Assembly (NCBI RefSeq): GCF_001976065.1
Contig: NZ_MNAH01000004.1
Span: forward strand, 188,519 to 252,518
Origin: Pseudomonas putida
GTDB taxonomy: Bacteria; Pseudomonadota; Gammaproteobacteria; Pseudomonadales; Pseudomonadaceae
Length of the DNA: 64,000 nucleotides
Direction of reading: 5' to 3'
Below the pieces are notes generated by a model that saw only the letters and a list, made by a program, of their open reading frames with translations, searched no databases and was not told where the DNA came from. The position numbers were made by a program, and so were the translations under genes. Below, in pieces: positions 41,752-50,041 of this stretch (position 1 is the first letter of the stretch; every line of letters starts with the position of its first letter).

Positions 41752-42651
41752 ATGACCCTTCCGTCCGATCTGCCTCCCGAACTCGCCCATTACGGCGTGC
41801 GCCCGGCCGATCGCCTCGGTTTTACCCTGTTCCTGGCGGCACTGATCCACCTGGCATTGCTGTTGGGCGTCGGTTTCACGATGGTCGAGCCCAAGCAGAT
41901 CAGCAAAACCCTGGAAATCACCCTCGCCACCTTCAAGAGCGAAAAAAAGCCGGACAAGGCCGATTTCCTCGCCCAGGAAAATCAGCAAGGCAGCGGCACC
42001 CTGGACAAGAAGGCGATCCCCAAGACCACCGAGATAGCCCCTTTCCAGGACAACAAGGTACAGAAAGTCACGCCACCGCCGGCGGCCAAGCCGGAACAGC
42101 AGGAAGCCCCGCCCAAGGCTGCCGTGACCACCGTCGCGCCCAAACCGAAGAAAGCCTCGGCGAAAACCGAAGAACCCAAGCCCGTCACCAAGCCTGCGGT
42201 AGCCGCACCGACGTTCGACAGTGAACAACTGTCCAGCGACATCGCCAGCCTCGAAGCCGAACTGGCCAACGAACAACAGTTGTACGCCAAGCGCCCGCGC
42301 ATCCACCGCCTGAGCGCCGCCTCGACCATGCGCGACAAGGGCGCCTGGTACAAGGACGAATGGCGCAAGAAAGTCGAGCGCATCGGCAACCTCAATTACC
42401 CTGACGAAGCCCGGCGCAAGCAAATCTACGGCAATTTGCGCCTGATGGTTTCGATCAATCGGGACGGCTCGCTGTATGAAGTGCTGGTGCTGGAGTCGTC
42501 CGGGCAACCGCTGCTGGATCAGGCGGCCCAGCGCATCGTGCGCCTGGCGGCGCCGTTTGCACCGTTTACCGGGGACCTGTCGGACATCGATCGCCTGGAA
42601 ATCATCCGCACCTGGAAATTTGCCCGCGGCGACCGCCTCTCCAGCAACTGA
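41752..42651 (+). CDS. Energy transducer TonB, TonB3-like
   Basis: The 299-residue protein has one N-terminal membrane anchor (LGFTLFLAALIHLALLLGVGF, about 24-44), a charged and proline/lysine-rich periplasmic spacer (PKPKKASAKTEEPKPVTK), a predicted coiled segment (SSDIASLEAELANEQQL), and a C-terminal TonB domain (KVERIGNLNYPDEARRKQIYGNLRLMVSINRDGSLYEVLVLESSG). By gene order (gshB-tonB-algH) it corresponds to P. aeruginosa TonB3 (PA0406), which is needed for twitching motility. No exbB/exbD genes are adjacent. Confidence 0.88.
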   Translation: MTLPSDLPPELAHYGVRPADRLGFTLFLAALIHLALLLGVGFTMVEPKQISKTLEITLATFKSEKKPDKADFLAQENQQGSGTLDKKAIPKTTEIAPFQDNKVQKVTPPPAAKPEQQEAPPKAAVTTVAPKPKKASAKTEEPKPVTKPAVAAPTFDSEQLSSDIASLEAELANEQQLYAKRPRIHRLSAASTMRDKGAWYKDEWRKKVERIGNLNYPDEARRKQIYGNLRLMVSINRDGSLYEVLVLESSGQPLLDQAAQRIVRLAAPFAPFTGDLSDIDRLEIIRTWKFARGDRLSSN

Positions 42652-42666
42652 CCAGCAAAAATCCCT

Positions 42667-42758
42667 CTGTGGGAGGGGCTTGCTCGCGAAGGCGTCGTGC
42701 CAGTCGAGATTAATCTTGGATGACACACCACTTTCGCGAGCAAGCCCGCTCCCACATG
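42667..42758. repeat. REP pair (long-spacer) between tonB and algH
   Basis: CTGTGGGAGGGGCTTGCTCGC and inverted TTTCGCGAGCAAGCCCGCTCC flank about 40 bases. The left copy has lost part of the stem (GGGAGGGGC for GGGAGCGGGC). Confidence 0.9.
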
Positions 42759-42842
42759 TATCTGTGCCGTTCTTGGGATTTGCGGCATTTCCTGTGCATC
42801 CCCAGCTTGTCAGTTCGCCCCTCCAACGCCACACTAGCGCTC

Positions 42843-43415
42843 ATGAAAAACGTCAGCCCCAGCTACCTCAAGCATCACTTCCTGATCGCCATGCCTCACA
42901 TGGCCGACCCGAACTTTGCGCACACCTTGACCTACATCGTCGAGCACACGGCCAATGGTGCCATGGGGCTGGTGGTCAACCGTCCGCAGGACCTGAACCT
43001 GGCCGATATCCTCGAGCAGTTGCGGCCGGATATCGAACCGCCAGCGCTGTGCCAACACGTGCCGATCTTCATCGGCGGGCCGGTGCAGACCGATCGCGGT
43101 TTTGTCCTGCACCCCTCGGGCCAGAGTTTTCAAGCGACCGTTGATCTGGAAGGCGATCTGTCCCTGTCGACATCCCAGGACGTGCTCTTCGCCATCGCCG
43201 ACGGTGTCGGCCCGGCGAAAAGCGTCATCACCCTGGGTTACGCCGGTTGGGAAGCCGGGCAACTGGAGGCCGAACTGGCGCAAAACGCCTGGCTGACCTG
43301 CCCGTACAATGCCGACATCCTGTTCAACACCAGCAGCGAGCAGCGCCTGGAAGCGGCGGCCAAACACCTGGGCGTCAACCTCAGCCTGCTCACTAGCCAG
43401 GCGGGGCACGCCTGA
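42843..43415 (+). CDS. algH: AlgH/YqgE family protein (UPF0301)
   Basis: The 190-residue cytosolic protein belongs to UPF0301. ATG 42843 gives the family N-terminus YLKHHFLIAMPHMADPNFAHTLTYIVEHTANGAMGLVVNRP; the upstream frame is REP sequence. Other marks are FIGGPVQTDRGFVLH and ITLGYAGWEAGQLEAELAQNAWL. In P. aeruginosa AlgH was first linked to alginate expression, but its biochemical role is unresolved. Its stop overlaps the ruvX start (TGATG), so the two are translationally coupled. Confidence 0.95.
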   Translation: MKNVSPSYLKHHFLIAMPHMADPNFAHTLTYIVEHTANGAMGLVVNRPQDLNLADILEQLRPDIEPPALCQHVPIFIGGPVQTDRGFVLHPSGQSFQATVDLEGDLSLSTSQDVLFAIADGVGPAKSVITLGYAGWEAGQLEAELAQNAWLTCPYNADILFNTSSEQRLEAAAKHLGVNLSLLTSQAGHA

Positions 43416-43858
43416 TGGCCCTGCGGTTGATTCTGGGATTTGACTACGGCACCAAACAGATCGGCGTTGCGGTTGGCCAGGTGATTACCGGCCAGGCCCG
43501 CGAGCTGTGCACCTTGAAGGCACAAAACGGCATTCCCGACTGGGATCAGGTCGAAGCGCTGATCAAGGAGTGGAAACCCGACGCCGTGGTGGTCGGCCTG
43601 CCACTGAACATGGACGGCACGCCCAGCGACATGTGCGCCCGCGCGGAAAAATTCGCCCGGCGCCTGAACGGTCGCTTCAACCTGCCCTTCTACACCCACG
43701 ATGAACGCTTGACCACCTTCGAGGCCAAGGGCGAACGCCTGGCCCGGGGTGGGCAGAAAGGCAGTTACCGCGACAATCCAGTCGATGCCATAGCCGCCGC
43801 ACTGCTGCTGCAAGGCTGGCTCGACGAGAACAGCGCATTGTTCCAATCCCAATCCTGA
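43415..43858 (+). CDS. ruvX: Holliday junction resolvase-like RuvX/YqgF
   Basis: The 147-residue RNase H-fold nuclease has ILGFDYGTKQIGVAVGQ (catalytic aspartate), VVVGLPLNMDGTPSDM, FYTHDERLTTFEA with the second acidic site, and DNPVDAIAAALLLQGWL with the third. YqgF acts in 16S rRNA 5' processing in E. coli and as a putative junction resolvase. It overlaps algH and lies 79 bases before pyrR. Confidence 0.95.
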   Translation: MALRLILGFDYGTKQIGVAVGQVITGQARELCTLKAQNGIPDWDQVEALIKEWKPDAVVVGLPLNMDGTPSDMCARAEKFARRLNGRFNLPFYTHDERLTTFEAKGERLARGGQKGSYRDNPVDAIAAALLLQGWLDENSALFQSQS

Positions 43859-43888
43859 AGAGCCGTCACCCGTCTCTTTTAGCTACAA

Positions 43889-43920
43889 CCCGAGCCACCC
43901 AGGCAACGACCCGGCTCGGG
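43889..43920 (+). promoter_or_regulatory. Leader hairpin before pyrR
   Basis: CCCGAGCC (43889-43896) pairs with GGCTCGGG (43913-43920) across a 16-base loop, ending 17 bases before the pyrR start and 8 before its AAGGAG. No T-run follows, so it is not a simple terminator. It could be a PyrR- or ribosome-related control element, or only an mRNA stabiliser. Confidence 0.45.
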
Positions 43921-43937
43921 CCCAAGAAGGAGCAACC

Positions 43938-44441
43938 ATGAGCCTGCCCAATCCCGCCGAGCTGATCAGCCAGATGGCGATCCGTCTCAAGGCACACCTG
44001 GAACACCGTGGCATCAGCGAACCGCGCTACATCGGCATTCGTACCGGTGGCGTGTGGGTTGCCCAGGCCCTGCTCAAAGAACTGGGCAGCGCTGAACCGC
44101 TTGGCACACTCGACGTTTCCTTCTACCGCGACGACTTCAGCCAGAACGGCCTGCACCCGCAAGTACGCCCGTCGGCCCTGCCGTTCGAGATCGAAGGCCA
44201 GCACCTGGTGCTGATCGACGACGTGCTGATGAGCGGGCGCACCATACGCGCCGCCTTGAATGAACTCTTCGACTACGGTCGCCCGGCCAGCGTGACACTG
44301 GTGTGCCTGCTGGACCTGGACGCCGGGGAACTGCCGATCCGCCCGAACGTAGTAGGCGCGACCCTGTCCCTGGCAGCCCACGAGCGGGTGAAGCTGTCGG
44401 GCCCGGAACTCCAGCTCGAACTGCAAGACCTCGCCCTTTAA
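43938..44441 (+). CDS. pyrR: Bifunctional pyr operon regulator / uracil phosphoribosyltransferase
   Basis: The 167-residue PRTase-fold protein has the PRPP loop LVLIDDVLMSGRTIRAALNELFDYGRP, YIGIRTGGVWVAQALLKEL and LDVSFYRDDFSQNG. PyrR senses pyrimidine nucleotides and controls pyr gene expression; in pseudomonads control has been described as negative at pyrB-pyrC'. It is the first gene of the pyrR-pyrB-pyrC' unit, with AAGGAG seven bases upstream. Confidence 0.94.
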   Translation: MSLPNPAELISQMAIRLKAHLEHRGISEPRYIGIRTGGVWVAQALLKELGSAEPLGTLDVSFYRDDFSQNGLHPQVRPSALPFEIEGQHLVLIDDVLMSGRTIRAALNELFDYGRPASVTLVCLLDLDAGELPIRPNVVGATLSLAAHERVKLSGPELQLELQDLAL

Positions 44442-44468
44442 TTCGCCCTATTGAGAGTCCCCCTCGCG

Positions 44469-45473
44469 ATGACGCCTTTAGATACCAAGCGCCCGCTGCA
44501 GCTCAATGATCAGGGCCAGCTGCGCCATTTCCTTTCGCTCGACGGTTTGCGCCGCGAGTTGCTGACGGAAATCCTCGACACCGCCGACTCTTTCCTCGAA
44601 GTCGGCGCGCGAGCCGTGAAGAAAGTCCCGCTGCTGCGCGGCAAGACCGTGTGCAACGTGTTCTTCGAAAACTCGACCCGTACCCGCACCACCTTCGAAC
44701 TGGCGGCCCAGCGCCTGTCGGCAGACGTGATCACCCTGAACGTGTCGACATCGTCGGCGAGCAAGGGGGAAACCCTGCTCGACACACTGCGCAACCTGGA
44801 AGCCATGGCCGCCGACATGTTCGTCGTGCGCCACGGTGATTCAGGCGCCGCGCACTTCATCGCCGAACATGTTTGCCCGCAAGTGGCGATCATCAACGGT
44901 GGCGACGGCCGTCATGCCCACCCGACCCAGGGCATGCTCGACATGCTCACCATCCGTCGGCACAAGGGCGGCTTCGAAAACCTGTCGGTGGCCATCGTCG
45001 GCGACATCCTGCACTCGCGGGTTGCGCGCTCGAACATGCTGGCCCTGAAAACCCTGGGTTGCCCGGACATCCGCGTGATTGCGCCGAAGACCCTGCTGCC
45101 GATCGGCATCGAGCAGTACGGCGTGAAGGTCTACACCGACATGACCGAAGGCCTGAAAGACGTAGACGTGGTGATCATGCTGCGCCTGCAGCGTGAGCGC
45201 ATGACCGGCGGCCTGCTGCCGAGCGAAGGCGAGTTCTACCGCCTGTTCGGCCTGACCACCGCGCGCCTGGCCGGCGCCAAGCCCGATGCCATCGTCATGC
45301 ACCCGGGGCCGATCAACCGTGGTGTGGAAATCGAGTCGGCGGTCGCCGACGGCCCGCACTCGGTAATCCTCAACCAAGTGACCTACGGCATCGCGATTCG
45401 TATGGCCGTGCTGTCCATGGCCATGAGCGGGCAGACTGCGCAGCGCCAATTCGAACAGGAGAACGCCCAGTGA
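44469..45473 (+). CDS. pyrB: Aspartate carbamoyltransferase catalytic chain
   Basis: The 334-residue enzyme makes carbamoyl-aspartate in the first committed step of pyrimidine synthesis. ATG 44469 gives the length of the P. aeruginosa enzyme (334). The carbamoyl-phosphate loop is FENSTRTRTTFELAAQRL; others are NVSTSSASKGETLLDTL, NGGDGRHAHPTQGMLDMLT, MLRLQRERM and VMHPGPINRGVEI. In Pseudomonas it assembles with PyrC' into a dodecamer. It lies 27 bases after pyrR and overlaps pyrC' by GTGA. Confidence 0.97.
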   Translation: MTPLDTKRPLQLNDQGQLRHFLSLDGLRRELLTEILDTADSFLEVGARAVKKVPLLRGKTVCNVFFENSTRTRTTFELAAQRLSADVITLNVSTSSASKGETLLDTLRNLEAMAADMFVVRHGDSGAAHFIAEHVCPQVAIINGGDGRHAHPTQGMLDMLTIRRHKGGFENLSVAIVGDILHSRVARSNMLALKTLGCPDIRVIAPKTLLPIGIEQYGVKVYTDMTEGLKDVDVVIMLRLQRERMTGGLLPSEGEFYRLFGLTTARLAGAKPDAIVMHPGPINRGVEIESAVADGPHSVILNQVTYGIAIRMAVLSMAMSGQTAQRQFEQENAQ

Positions 45474-46741
45474 AGCTCAGCATTCTCGGCGCCCGCGTCA
45501 TCGATCCGGCCACCGGCCTGGATCAAGTTACCGATATCCATATTGAAGCCTGCAAGATCGTCGCCATTGGCGCCGCGCCAGCCGGCTTTGTCGCCGTCGA
45601 CACCCTCGACGCCAAAGGCTTGGTGGCCGCCCCCGGCCTGGTCGACCTCAACGTCGCCCTGCGCGAACCGGGCTACAGCCGCAAAGGCTCGATCGCCAGC
45701 GAAACCCGCGCGGCCGCTGCCGGCGGCGTCACCAGCCTGTGCTGCCCACCCAAAACCAAACCGGTACTGGACACCTCGGCCGTCGCCGAACTGATCCTCG
45801 ACCGCGCCCGCGAGGCTGGCAACACCAAAGTCTTCCCTATCGGCGCCCTGAGCAAAGGCCTGGACGGCGAGCAACTGGCCGAACTGGTTGCCTTGCGCGA
45901 TGCCGGCTGCGTGGCCTTCGGCAACGGCCTGGAGAGTTTCCGCAATACCCGCACCCTGTGCCGGGCGCTGGATTACGCGGCCACCTTCGACCTCACGGTG
46001 ATCTTCAACTCCCAGGACCACGACTTGGCAGAAGGCGGACTGGCCCATGAAGGCCCGACCGCGAGCTTCCTCGGCCTGCCAGGTATTCCGGAAACCGCCG
46101 AAACCGTGGCCCTGGCCCGGGATCTGCTGCTGGTTGAACAAACCGGCGTGCGTGCGCACTTCAGCCAGCTCACCAGCGCTCGGGGTGTAGCCCTGATCGC
46201 CCAGGCCCAGCAGCGCGGCCTGAAGGTCACGGCGGATGTCGCGCTGTACCAGTTGATACTGACCGACGAAGCACTGATCGACTTCAGCAGCCTCTATCAC
46301 GTCCAGCCACCGCTGCGCACCCGTGCCGACCGTGATGGTTTGCGTGCAGCAGTGAAGTCAGGCGTGGTCTCGGCCATCTCCAGCCACCACCAGCCTCACG
46401 AGCGCGACGCCAAGCTGGCGCCGTTCGGCGCCACCGAGCCAGGCATCAGCAGTGTTGAACTGCTGCTGCCGCTGGCGATGACACTGGTAGAAGACGGCTT
46501 GCTCGACCTGCCGACGCTGCTGGCGCGCCTCAGCACCGGCCCTGCCGAGGCGCTGCGCCTGCCGGCGGGCAAGCTGGCGGTGGGTGGCGCGGCGGATATC
46601 GTGCTGTTCGACCCTGCGGCCTCGACCGTGGCCGGCGAGACCTGGTTGTCCAAGGGCGAGAATTGCCCGTTCCTGGGTCATAGCCTGCCGGGCGTGGTGC
46701 GCTACACCCTGGTGGACGGACGGATCAGCCACCAGGCTTAA
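45470..46741 (+). CDS. pyrC': Inactive dihydroorotase-like subunit PyrC'
   Basis: The 423-residue protein is a dihydroorotase homologue without catalytic metal ligands. True dihydroorotases carry HxH at the end of the first strand; here residues 59-65 read DLNVALR, with Asn61 and Ala63 replacing both histidines. It starts at GTG 45470, overlapping the pyrB stop. In P. putida and P. aeruginosa this chain is required for assembly of the active PyrB complex, so its role is structural. The amidohydrolase barrel is otherwise intact through the C-terminal KLAVGGAADIVLFDPAAS. Confidence 0.95.
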   Translation: MKLSILGARVIDPATGLDQVTDIHIEACKIVAIGAAPAGFVAVDTLDAKGLVAAPGLVDLNVALREPGYSRKGSIASETRAAAAGGVTSLCCPPKTKPVLDTSAVAELILDRAREAGNTKVFPIGALSKGLDGEQLAELVALRDAGCVAFGNGLESFRNTRTLCRALDYAATFDLTVIFNSQDHDLAEGGLAHEGPTASFLGLPGIPETAETVALARDLLLVEQTGVRAHFSQLTSARGVALIAQAQQRGLKVTADVALYQLILTDEALIDFSSLYHVQPPLRTRADRDGLRAAVKSGVVSAISSHHQPHERDAKLAPFGATEPGISSVELLLPLAMTLVEDGLLDLPTLLARLSTGPAEALRLPAGKLAVGGAADIVLFDPAASTVAGETWLSKGENCPFLGHSLPGVVRYTLVDGRISHQA

Positions 46742-46755
46742 AACCGCGTCGCCTG

Positions 46756-46810
46756 CATTCGCGAGCAGGCTCGCTCCCACACATTGTGGGAGCGGGTTTG
46801 CTCGCGAAGA
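46756..46810. repeat. REP pair (very short spacer)
   Basis: ATTCGCGAGCAGGCTCGCTCC and inverted GGGAGCGGGTTTGCTCGCGAA are separated by only about 11 bases. It lies between convergent pyrC' and the TM2 gene. Confidence 0.9.
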
Positions 46811-46814
46811 CTGA

Positions 46815-47243
46815 CTAAAAAGCGCCGCGATTCTGGGCGTTACGCACGGAAACCTGATCATTCAGTGTCCAGAAGTCATACAACACCCCCAGAAAGAACA
46901 ACCCGCCCGTCACCAGGTACAGCAACCCGCTGATCCACTTCCCCTGATACATCCGGTGCACACCGAATACCCCGAGAAACGTCAGAAGGATCCACGCCAC
47001 GTTGTATTCGATTGGCCCAGCGGTAAACCGCAGGTCCGCTTCACGGTCCATGGTCGGAATCAGGAACAGGTCGATCAGCCAGCCAATACCCAGCAAACCG
47101 AAGGTGAAAAACCAGATCGTCCCGGTCACCGGCTTGCCGTAATAAAAGCGATGAGAGCCGAGAAAGCCGAAAATCCACAACAGGTAACCGATCACTTTGC
47201 TGTGGGTGTCTTGGTGCGGGACGGGCGCTTGATAGGTGTTCAT
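46815..47243 (-). CDS. TM2-domain membrane protein with two repeats
   Basis: The 142-residue protein has two tandem TM2-like units: KVIGYLLWIFGFLGSHRFYYGKPVTGTIWFFTFGLLGIGWLIDLFLIP and WILLTFLGVFGVHRMYQGKWISGLLYLVTGGLFFLGVLYDFWTLN. Each has two hydrophobic helices joined by a short polar turn, with the family's G-x-H-R-(F/M)-Y-x-G motif. The function of bacterial TM2 proteins is unknown. It is divergent from the NlpC/P60 gene, with 249 bases between; no operator was recognised there. Confidence 0.88.
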   Translation of the reverse strand: MNTYQAPVPHQDTHSKVIGYLLWIFGFLGSHRFYYGKPVTGTIWFFTFGLLGIGWLIDLFLIPTMDREADLRFTAGPIEYNVAWILLTFLGVFGVHRMYQGKWISGLLYLVTGGLFFLGVLYDFWTLNDQVSVRNAQNRGAF

Positions 47244-47492
47244 GGATGACCTCGATTCACACGATAGATAAATATTCTTTAAATCTTTGTGACTTTTTTA
47301 CGAGCAGCCGACGTATGGCAAATGTTACCTTCTCTCGCGCCAAACCCTTATAGCATCGGGCTTCTGTCCGACAATAGCGTCCATTTACCGCTTATTTGGT
47401 TCCGTTGCCCCCCAGGTTTATCGACCAACGGCCCCGGAATAGACAAAAAAGCTGTTATAAAGTTGCGCGCTAACACATACGAGCCCTGCCTA

Positions 47493-48110
47493 ATGCGTCC
47501 ATTTTTCAAGACATGGCTAACCATTTGCCTATTATTGCCTCTGGCCGCCCACGCCACCAATCGTGAGCAACGTCTTCCGAACGTTAATGGTTACACCCCA
47601 AAATCCCATGCTTCCGCTCCTTCGAGTAAAAGCAAGAAATCGGTCAAAACAGCTCCGCAACTGGTCAGCAAAAGCAGCCTGGTGCCGCCGATGGCGACCC
47701 GGGAAAGCAGCAACGTGCTGAGCCGCGCCGTCAACGTCCTCGGTACGCCGTACCGCTGGGGCGGCAGCAGCCCGAGCAAAGGCTTCGACTGCAGCGGCCT
47801 GGTGAAATACGCGTTTAACGACGCCACGTTTGACCTGCCACGTACCTCCAATGCCATGGCCAGCGGTCACGGCGAGAAAGTCGATCGCGACGATTTGAAA
47901 CCGGGCGACTTGATTTTCTTCAACATCAAGAGCCGTCGAGTCAATCATGTTGCCATCTACCTGGGCAACGACCGCTTTATCCACGCACCACGCCGTGGCA
48001 AGTCGGTGAGCATCGACACCTTGAAGAAACCGTACTGGGAAAAACACTACGTAGTGGCCAAGCGGGTTCTGCCGAAAGAACAGAATGCGATGCGGGTTGT
48101 GCAACGCTGA
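47493..48110 (+). CDS. Exported NlpC/P60 cysteine peptidase
   Basis: The 205-residue product has a Sec signal (MRPFFKTWLTICLLLPLAAHA), a basic Ser/Lys-rich linker of about 45 residues, then an NlpC/P60 domain: VLGTPYRWGGSSPSKGFDCSGLVKYAF (nucleophile Cys in DCSG), DLKPGDLIFFNIKSRRVNHVAIYLGNDRFIHAPRRGKSV (catalytic His in NHVAIYLG). It should cleave gamma-D-Glu-diaminopimelate bonds of peptidoglycan stem peptides. The start at 47493 is set by the signal peptide; the 68-codon upstream extension is atypical. The signal does not end in a lipobox, so the protein is probably periplasmic rather than lipidated. Confidence 0.9.
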   Translation: MRPFFKTWLTICLLLPLAAHATNREQRLPNVNGYTPKSHASAPSSKSKKSVKTAPQLVSKSSLVPPMATRESSNVLSRAVNVLGTPYRWGGSSPSKGFDCSGLVKYAFNDATFDLPRTSNAMASGHGEKVDRDDLKPGDLIFFNIKSRRVNHVAIYLGNDRFIHAPRRGKSVSIDTLKKPYWEKHYVVAKRVLPKEQNAMRVVQR

Positions 48111-48143
48111 TTACAGCTGCTGAAATCTACTTCGGATGTAATG

Positions 48144-48216
48144 GCCTCTTCGCGAGCAAGCCCGCTGCCACATTGGAATGCATTCCCCTGTGGGAGCGGG
48201 CTTGCTCGCGAAGGCG
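48144..48216. repeat. REP pair (short-spacer)
   Basis: CTTCGCGAGCAAGCCCGCTGCCACATTGG is followed by the inverted GTGGGAGCGGGCTTGCTCGCGAAG. It lies between convergent NlpC/P60 and pilT genes. The left copy has a G where the stem would have C. Confidence 0.92.
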
Positions 48217-48241
48217 TCTTTGAAAGCGCCACACCGTCGCC

Positions 48242-49276
48242 TCAAAAATTATCCGGCGAGCGCGCTTTCTCCCGCGCCTGATCGCGACTGACCAAGCCCT
48301 TGGTCACCAGGTCCTTCAAACCCATGTCCAGCGTCTGCATACCCAGCGACCCGCCTGCCTGAATCATCGAGTACATCTGCGCCACTTTGTCTTCTCGGAT
48401 CAGGTTACGGATCGCCGACGTCCCGAGCAGGATCTCGTGGGCCGCCACCCGCCCGCCACCAATCTTCTTGACCAGGGTCTGGGACACCACCGCCAGCAAC
48501 GATTCGGACAGCATCGAACGCACCATCGACTTCTCGTCCCCGGGAAACACGTCGATGATCCGGTCGATGGTTTTCGCCGCCGAGGTCGTGTGCAACGTGC
48601 CGAACACCAGGTGGCCGGTCTCGGCGGCGGTCAACGCCAGGCGGATGGTCTCCAGATCACGCATCTCCCCCACCAGGATCACGTCCGGGTCTTCGCGCAG
48701 GGCCGAACGCAAGGCTGTGGCGAAACTGTGGGTATCGCGATGAACTTCACGCTGATTGATCAGGCATTTGCGCGACTCGTGGACGAACTCGATAGGGTCT
48801 TCGATAGTGAGGATGTGGTGATGACGGTGGCTGTTCAGGTAATCGATCATCGCGGCGAGGGTGGTGGACTTGCCGGACCCCGTCGGGCCGGTCACCAGCA
48901 CCAGGCCGCGGGGTGCATCGGTCATCTTGCGAAACACTTCGCCCATGCCCAGCTCTTCCATGCTCTGGACCCTGGAGGGGATCGTGCGAAACACCGCTCC
49001 GGCGCCGCGACTCTGGTTGAAGGCATTGACCCGAAATCGCGCAACGCCAGGCACCTCAAAGGAAAAGTCGGTTTCCAGGTGCTTTTCGAACGCCACCCGT
49101 TGCGCGTCGTTCATGATGTCGTAGATCAGCGCCTGCACCTCCTTGTGTTCCAGGGGCGGCAGGTTGATGCGCCGCACATCGCCATCGACGCGGATCATCG
49201 GCGGCAGGCCTGCCGACAAATGCAGGTCGGATGCGCTTTGTTTGGCGCTGAACGCCAGCAACTCAGTGATATCCAT
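48242..49276 (-). CDS. pilT: Type IV pilus retraction ATPase PilT
   Basis: The 344-residue hexameric ATPase depolymerises pili and powers twitching. ATG 49276 gives MDITELLAFSAKQSASDLHLSAG; the longer frame crosses into yggS. Walker A GPTGSGKST is at 130-138, the Asp box is LTIEDPIEFVH, Walker B DPDVILVGEMRDLET, the His box GHLVFGTLHTTSA, and the AIRNLIRE motif is at the C-terminal end. It is divergent from yggS with a 56-base gap. pilU, which follows pilT in P. aeruginosa, is replaced by a REP pair and the NlpC/P60 gene. Confidence 0.97.
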   Translation of the reverse strand: MDITELLAFSAKQSASDLHLSAGLPPMIRVDGDVRRINLPPLEHKEVQALIYDIMNDAQRVAFEKHLETDFSFEVPGVARFRVNAFNQSRGAGAVFRTIPSRVQSMEELGMGEVFRKMTDAPRGLVLVTGPTGSGKSTTLAAMIDYLNSHRHHHILTIEDPIEFVHESRKCLINQREVHRDTHSFATALRSALREDPDVILVGEMRDLETIRLALTAAETGHLVFGTLHTTSAAKTIDRIIDVFPGDEKSMVRSMLSESLLAVVSQTLVKKIGGGRVAAHEILLGTSAIRNLIREDKVAQMYSMIQAGGSLGMQTLDMGLKDLVTKGLVSRDQAREKARSPDNF

Positions 49277-49332
49277 AGCACCCCTCAATTCCAGTAGAAT
49301 GCCGCCAACCTCAGACCGCTGGCGCCTCTTGA

Positions 49333-50019
49333 ATGTCCACGATAGCAGACAACATTGAACGGGTTGGTTCACGCATCCGTGCCGCCGCCCTCGCCGCCCA
49401 CCGCGATGAAAACAGCGTCCAGTTGTTGGCCGTGAGCAAGACCAAACCCGCCCAGGCGCTGCGTGAAGCCCATGCCGCGGGCCTGCGCGACTTTGGCGAG
49501 AACTACCTGCAGGAAGCCCTGGGCAAGCAGCTTGAACTGAGCGACCTGCCCTTGATCTGGCACTTCATCGGCCCCATTCAATCGAACAAGACTCGTGCAA
49601 TCGCCGAGCACTTCGCCTGGGTGCATTCGGTGGATCGCCTGAAAATCGCACAACGCCTGTCGGAACAACGGCCCGCCGAATTGCCTCCGCTGAACATCTG
49701 CATCCAGGTCAACGTCAGTGGCGAAGCGAGCAAATCCGGCTGCACGCCGGCAGACTTGCCGGCCCTGGCCAACGCCATCAGCGCCTTGCCGCGCCTGAAG
49801 TTGCGCGGGCTGATGGCGATTCCCGAGCCGACTGAAGATCGCGCCGCCCAGGATGCCGCTTTCGCTGCCGTGCAAAACCTGCAGGCCAGCCTGAACCTGC
49901 CACTCGACACACTTTCCATGGGCATGAGCCATGACCTTGAGTCCGCCATCGCCCAAGGCGCCACTTGGGTCCGTATCGGTACGGCCCTGTTTGGCGCCAG
50001 AGATTACGGTCAACCATGA
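49333..50019 (+). CDS. yggS: PLP homeostasis protein YggS/PLPBP
   Basis: The 228-residue alanine-racemase-like barrel protein binds PLP and controls vitamin B6 and amino-acid pools. Motifs: VQLLAVSKTKPAQALREAHAAGLRDFGENYLQEA (Schiff-base Lys in SKTK), WHFIGPIQSNKTRAIAEHFAWVHSVDRL, CIQVNVSGEASKSGC, LRGLMAIPEP and LSMGMSHDLESAIAQGATWVRIGTALFG. It is 22 bases from proC and probably co-transcribed with it. Confidence 0.96.
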   Translation: MSTIADNIERVGSRIRAAALAAHRDENSVQLLAVSKTKPAQALREAHAAGLRDFGENYLQEALGKQLELSDLPLIWHFIGPIQSNKTRAIAEHFAWVHSVDRLKIAQRLSEQRPAELPPLNICIQVNVSGEASKSGCTPADLPALANAISALPRLKLRGLMAIPEPTEDRAAQDAAFAAVQNLQASLNLPLDTLSMGMSHDLESAIAQGATWVRIGTALFGARDYGQP

Positions 50020-50041
50020 CCTCCATTTATAAGGACCTGAC

